From Methylococcales bacterium (GTDB lineage Bacteria > Pseudomonadota > Gammaproteobacteria > Methylococcales > Methylomonadaceae): a DNA stretch of 32,763 bases. Shown piece after piece: positions 31,626 through 32,763 of this stretch; position 1 is the stretch's first letter; every line of letters starts with the position of its first letter. The DNA lies in contig JAURYI010000141.1 in assembly GCA_030654015.1 (NCBI GenBank), positions 1 to 32,763 on the forward strand, in the 5' to 3' direction. The notes under the pieces are model-generated. The model did no database searches. It was not told the DNA's origin and saw only the letters and a program-made list of their open reading frames with translations. The position numbers were made by a program, and so were the translations under genes.

Positions 31626-32763
31626 GTCGCGCCCCACACGGGCGCGTGGATTGAAACGCAATTAATAGCTTTATTCGCTATTAAATTCAATTAGTTGGGC
31701 ATAGGCTGTCGCACCCCACGCGGGTGCGTGGATTGAAACCCGTAGCGTCAGTAATGCAGTCAGGATTAGAAGGTCGCACCCCACGCGGGTGCGTGGATTG
31801 AAACGTCTATCTCACGATAGATATTTTGTAGTAAATGTCGCACCCCACGCGGGTGCGTGGATTGAAACTTTACCAACTGCTTCCGCTGCTGCTGCTGCTG
31901 CGTCGCACCCCACGCGGGTGCGTGGATTGAAACATAGAAAACCCTTTTGATATTGAAAAAATAATGTCGCACCCCACGCGGGTGCGTGGATTGAAACGGG
32001 GCAACGCATAAAAGACAGGCTGGCGGGGTCGTCGCACCCCACGCGGGTGCGTGGATTGAAACAAAACAACAAGCGAAACAAGCATTTTCGTTTTGTCGCA
32101 CCCCACGCGGGTGCGTGGATTGAAACCACAAGCTGCTCAACTTAACAAAGTTTAACCGTGTCGCACCCCACGCGGGTGCGTGGATTGAAACTTCCCCCGC
32201 TAGATTTTTTTGCCCCTATGTCAGGTCGCACCCCACGCGGGTGCGTGGATTGAAACAGACTCAACATCAATCTTGAGTTGAGGTATCGTGTCGCACCCCA
32301 CGCGGGTGCGTGGATTGAAACATCATCCAATAACGGCAGTGGTCTTGGCGTCGGGTCGCACCCCACGCGGGTGCGTGGATTGAAACCACTACACAATATC
32401 TTTTATTTCAACCTATATGTCGCACCCCACGCGGGTGCGTGGATTGAAACATTAAATACTTCAACGGCGGTGTCCAGATACGGTCGCACCCCACGCGGGT
32501 GCGTGGATTGAAACGCGCAACTGCCCGACCGTCATACCAAAAGCATCGTCGCACCCCACGCGGGTGCGTGGATTGAAACGGATCACTGCTGTCTGTGCCA
32601 ATCCTAGGGATTGTCGCACCCCACGCGGGTGCGTGGATTGAAACATACTCGTCTGTTAGCCATCGGTTCAGATTCAGGTCGCACCCCACGCGGGTGCGTG
32701 GATTGAAACATGATGATGCCGATCATGTGCTTACGCCCAGTGTCGCACCCCACGCGGGTGCGT
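31626..32763 (+). CRISPR. Type I-C CRISPR array, 18 repeats seen (last one cut by window edge)
   Basis: The repeat is 32 nt, starting GTCGCACCCCACGCGGG and ending GTGGATTGAAAC, with a stem from GCACCC and GGGTGC. Repeats start at 31626, 31708, 31773, 31837, 31902, 31966, 32031, 32095, 32160, 32225, 32290, 32355, 32419, 32483, 32548, 32613, 32678 and 32742 (partial). Spacers are 32-33 nt, except the first, which is 50 nt (31658-31707). The first repeat differs: GCGCCCCACACGGGCGC, with paired changes that keep the stem. All other complete repeats are identical by eye. Transcription is expected rightward from the leader. Confidence 0.98.

Noticed and set aside
31869-31901. GCTGCTGCTGCTGC microsatellite
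   Set aside because: It is the body of one ordinary-length spacer, not a separate repeat.
31766-32689. Long ORFs with repeated FNPRTRVGCD / SIHAPAWGAT motifs on both strands
   Set aside because: These are translations of the CRISPR repeats, not proteins.

Overview
The window looks like chromosomal DNA of a methane- or methanol-oxidising gammaproteobacterium (Methylococcales-like). The main clue is a tandem pair of NAD(P)-dependent methylene-tetrahydromethanopterin dehydrogenase genes (C1 oxidation). A SlyD-type isomerase, RecC, a DEAD-box helicase and a type I-C CRISPR-Cas locus fit a gammaproteobacterial background. No rRNA or tRNA gene was recognised. The taxon is an inference from gene content only.

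Layout. 1-510: start of an IS5-family transposase running off the left edge, inserted into a small unknown gene. 735-2690: DEAD-box helicase and SlyD-like isomerase. 2820-5553: leftward cluster of an integral membrane protein (DUF5765-like) and two mtdB-like paralogues. 5726-10088: exported polysaccharide deacetylase and recC. 10095-10943: DUF2934 protein and an EexN-like small exported protein with a clear intrinsic terminator. 11217-14951: a 1244-residue flavin/Fe-S oxidoreductase resembling fused NfnB and NfnA. 15041-22440: accessory DNA holding an AT-rich HNH endonuclease, an IS21-family istA/istB pair, a small HTH protein, two unrecognised proteins around an XRE regulator, and a degraded PIN-domain toxin gene. 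22462-32763: a complete type I-C locus, cas3 - (parD-like) - cas5c - cas8c - cas7c - cas4 - cas1 - cas2 - leader - array. The array has 17 full repeats plus one cut by the window edge, and 17 spacers.

The strongest unusual signal is in the 338 bp between cas3 and the parD-like gene. A solitary degenerate repeat (25190-25221, 26/32 identical to the first array repeat) is followed by a pseudo-spacer. The first 20 nt of that pseudo-spacer match 17/20 to a site about 110 bp upstream on the opposite strand. The site has a correct type I-C 5'-TTC PAM, and two of the three mismatches fall at positions 6 and 18, which do not pair in type I Cascade. The site abuts a good sigma70 promoter (TTGACC-N17-TATTAT) that reads into the pseudo-crRNA and the cas5-cas2 operon. 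This is the layout expected of a Cascade-guided self-regulatory RNA (CreR/CreA-like).

Other points: an internal in-frame start in cas8c with its own Shine-Dalgarno sequence, suited to Cas11c; a 145-bp MITE-like element that split a solitary CRISPR repeat between cas7 and cas4; two perfect IHF consensus sites exactly 31 bp apart in the leader; and a variant first repeat with a 50-nt first spacer, hinting that this unit is fixed rather than part of the growing array.
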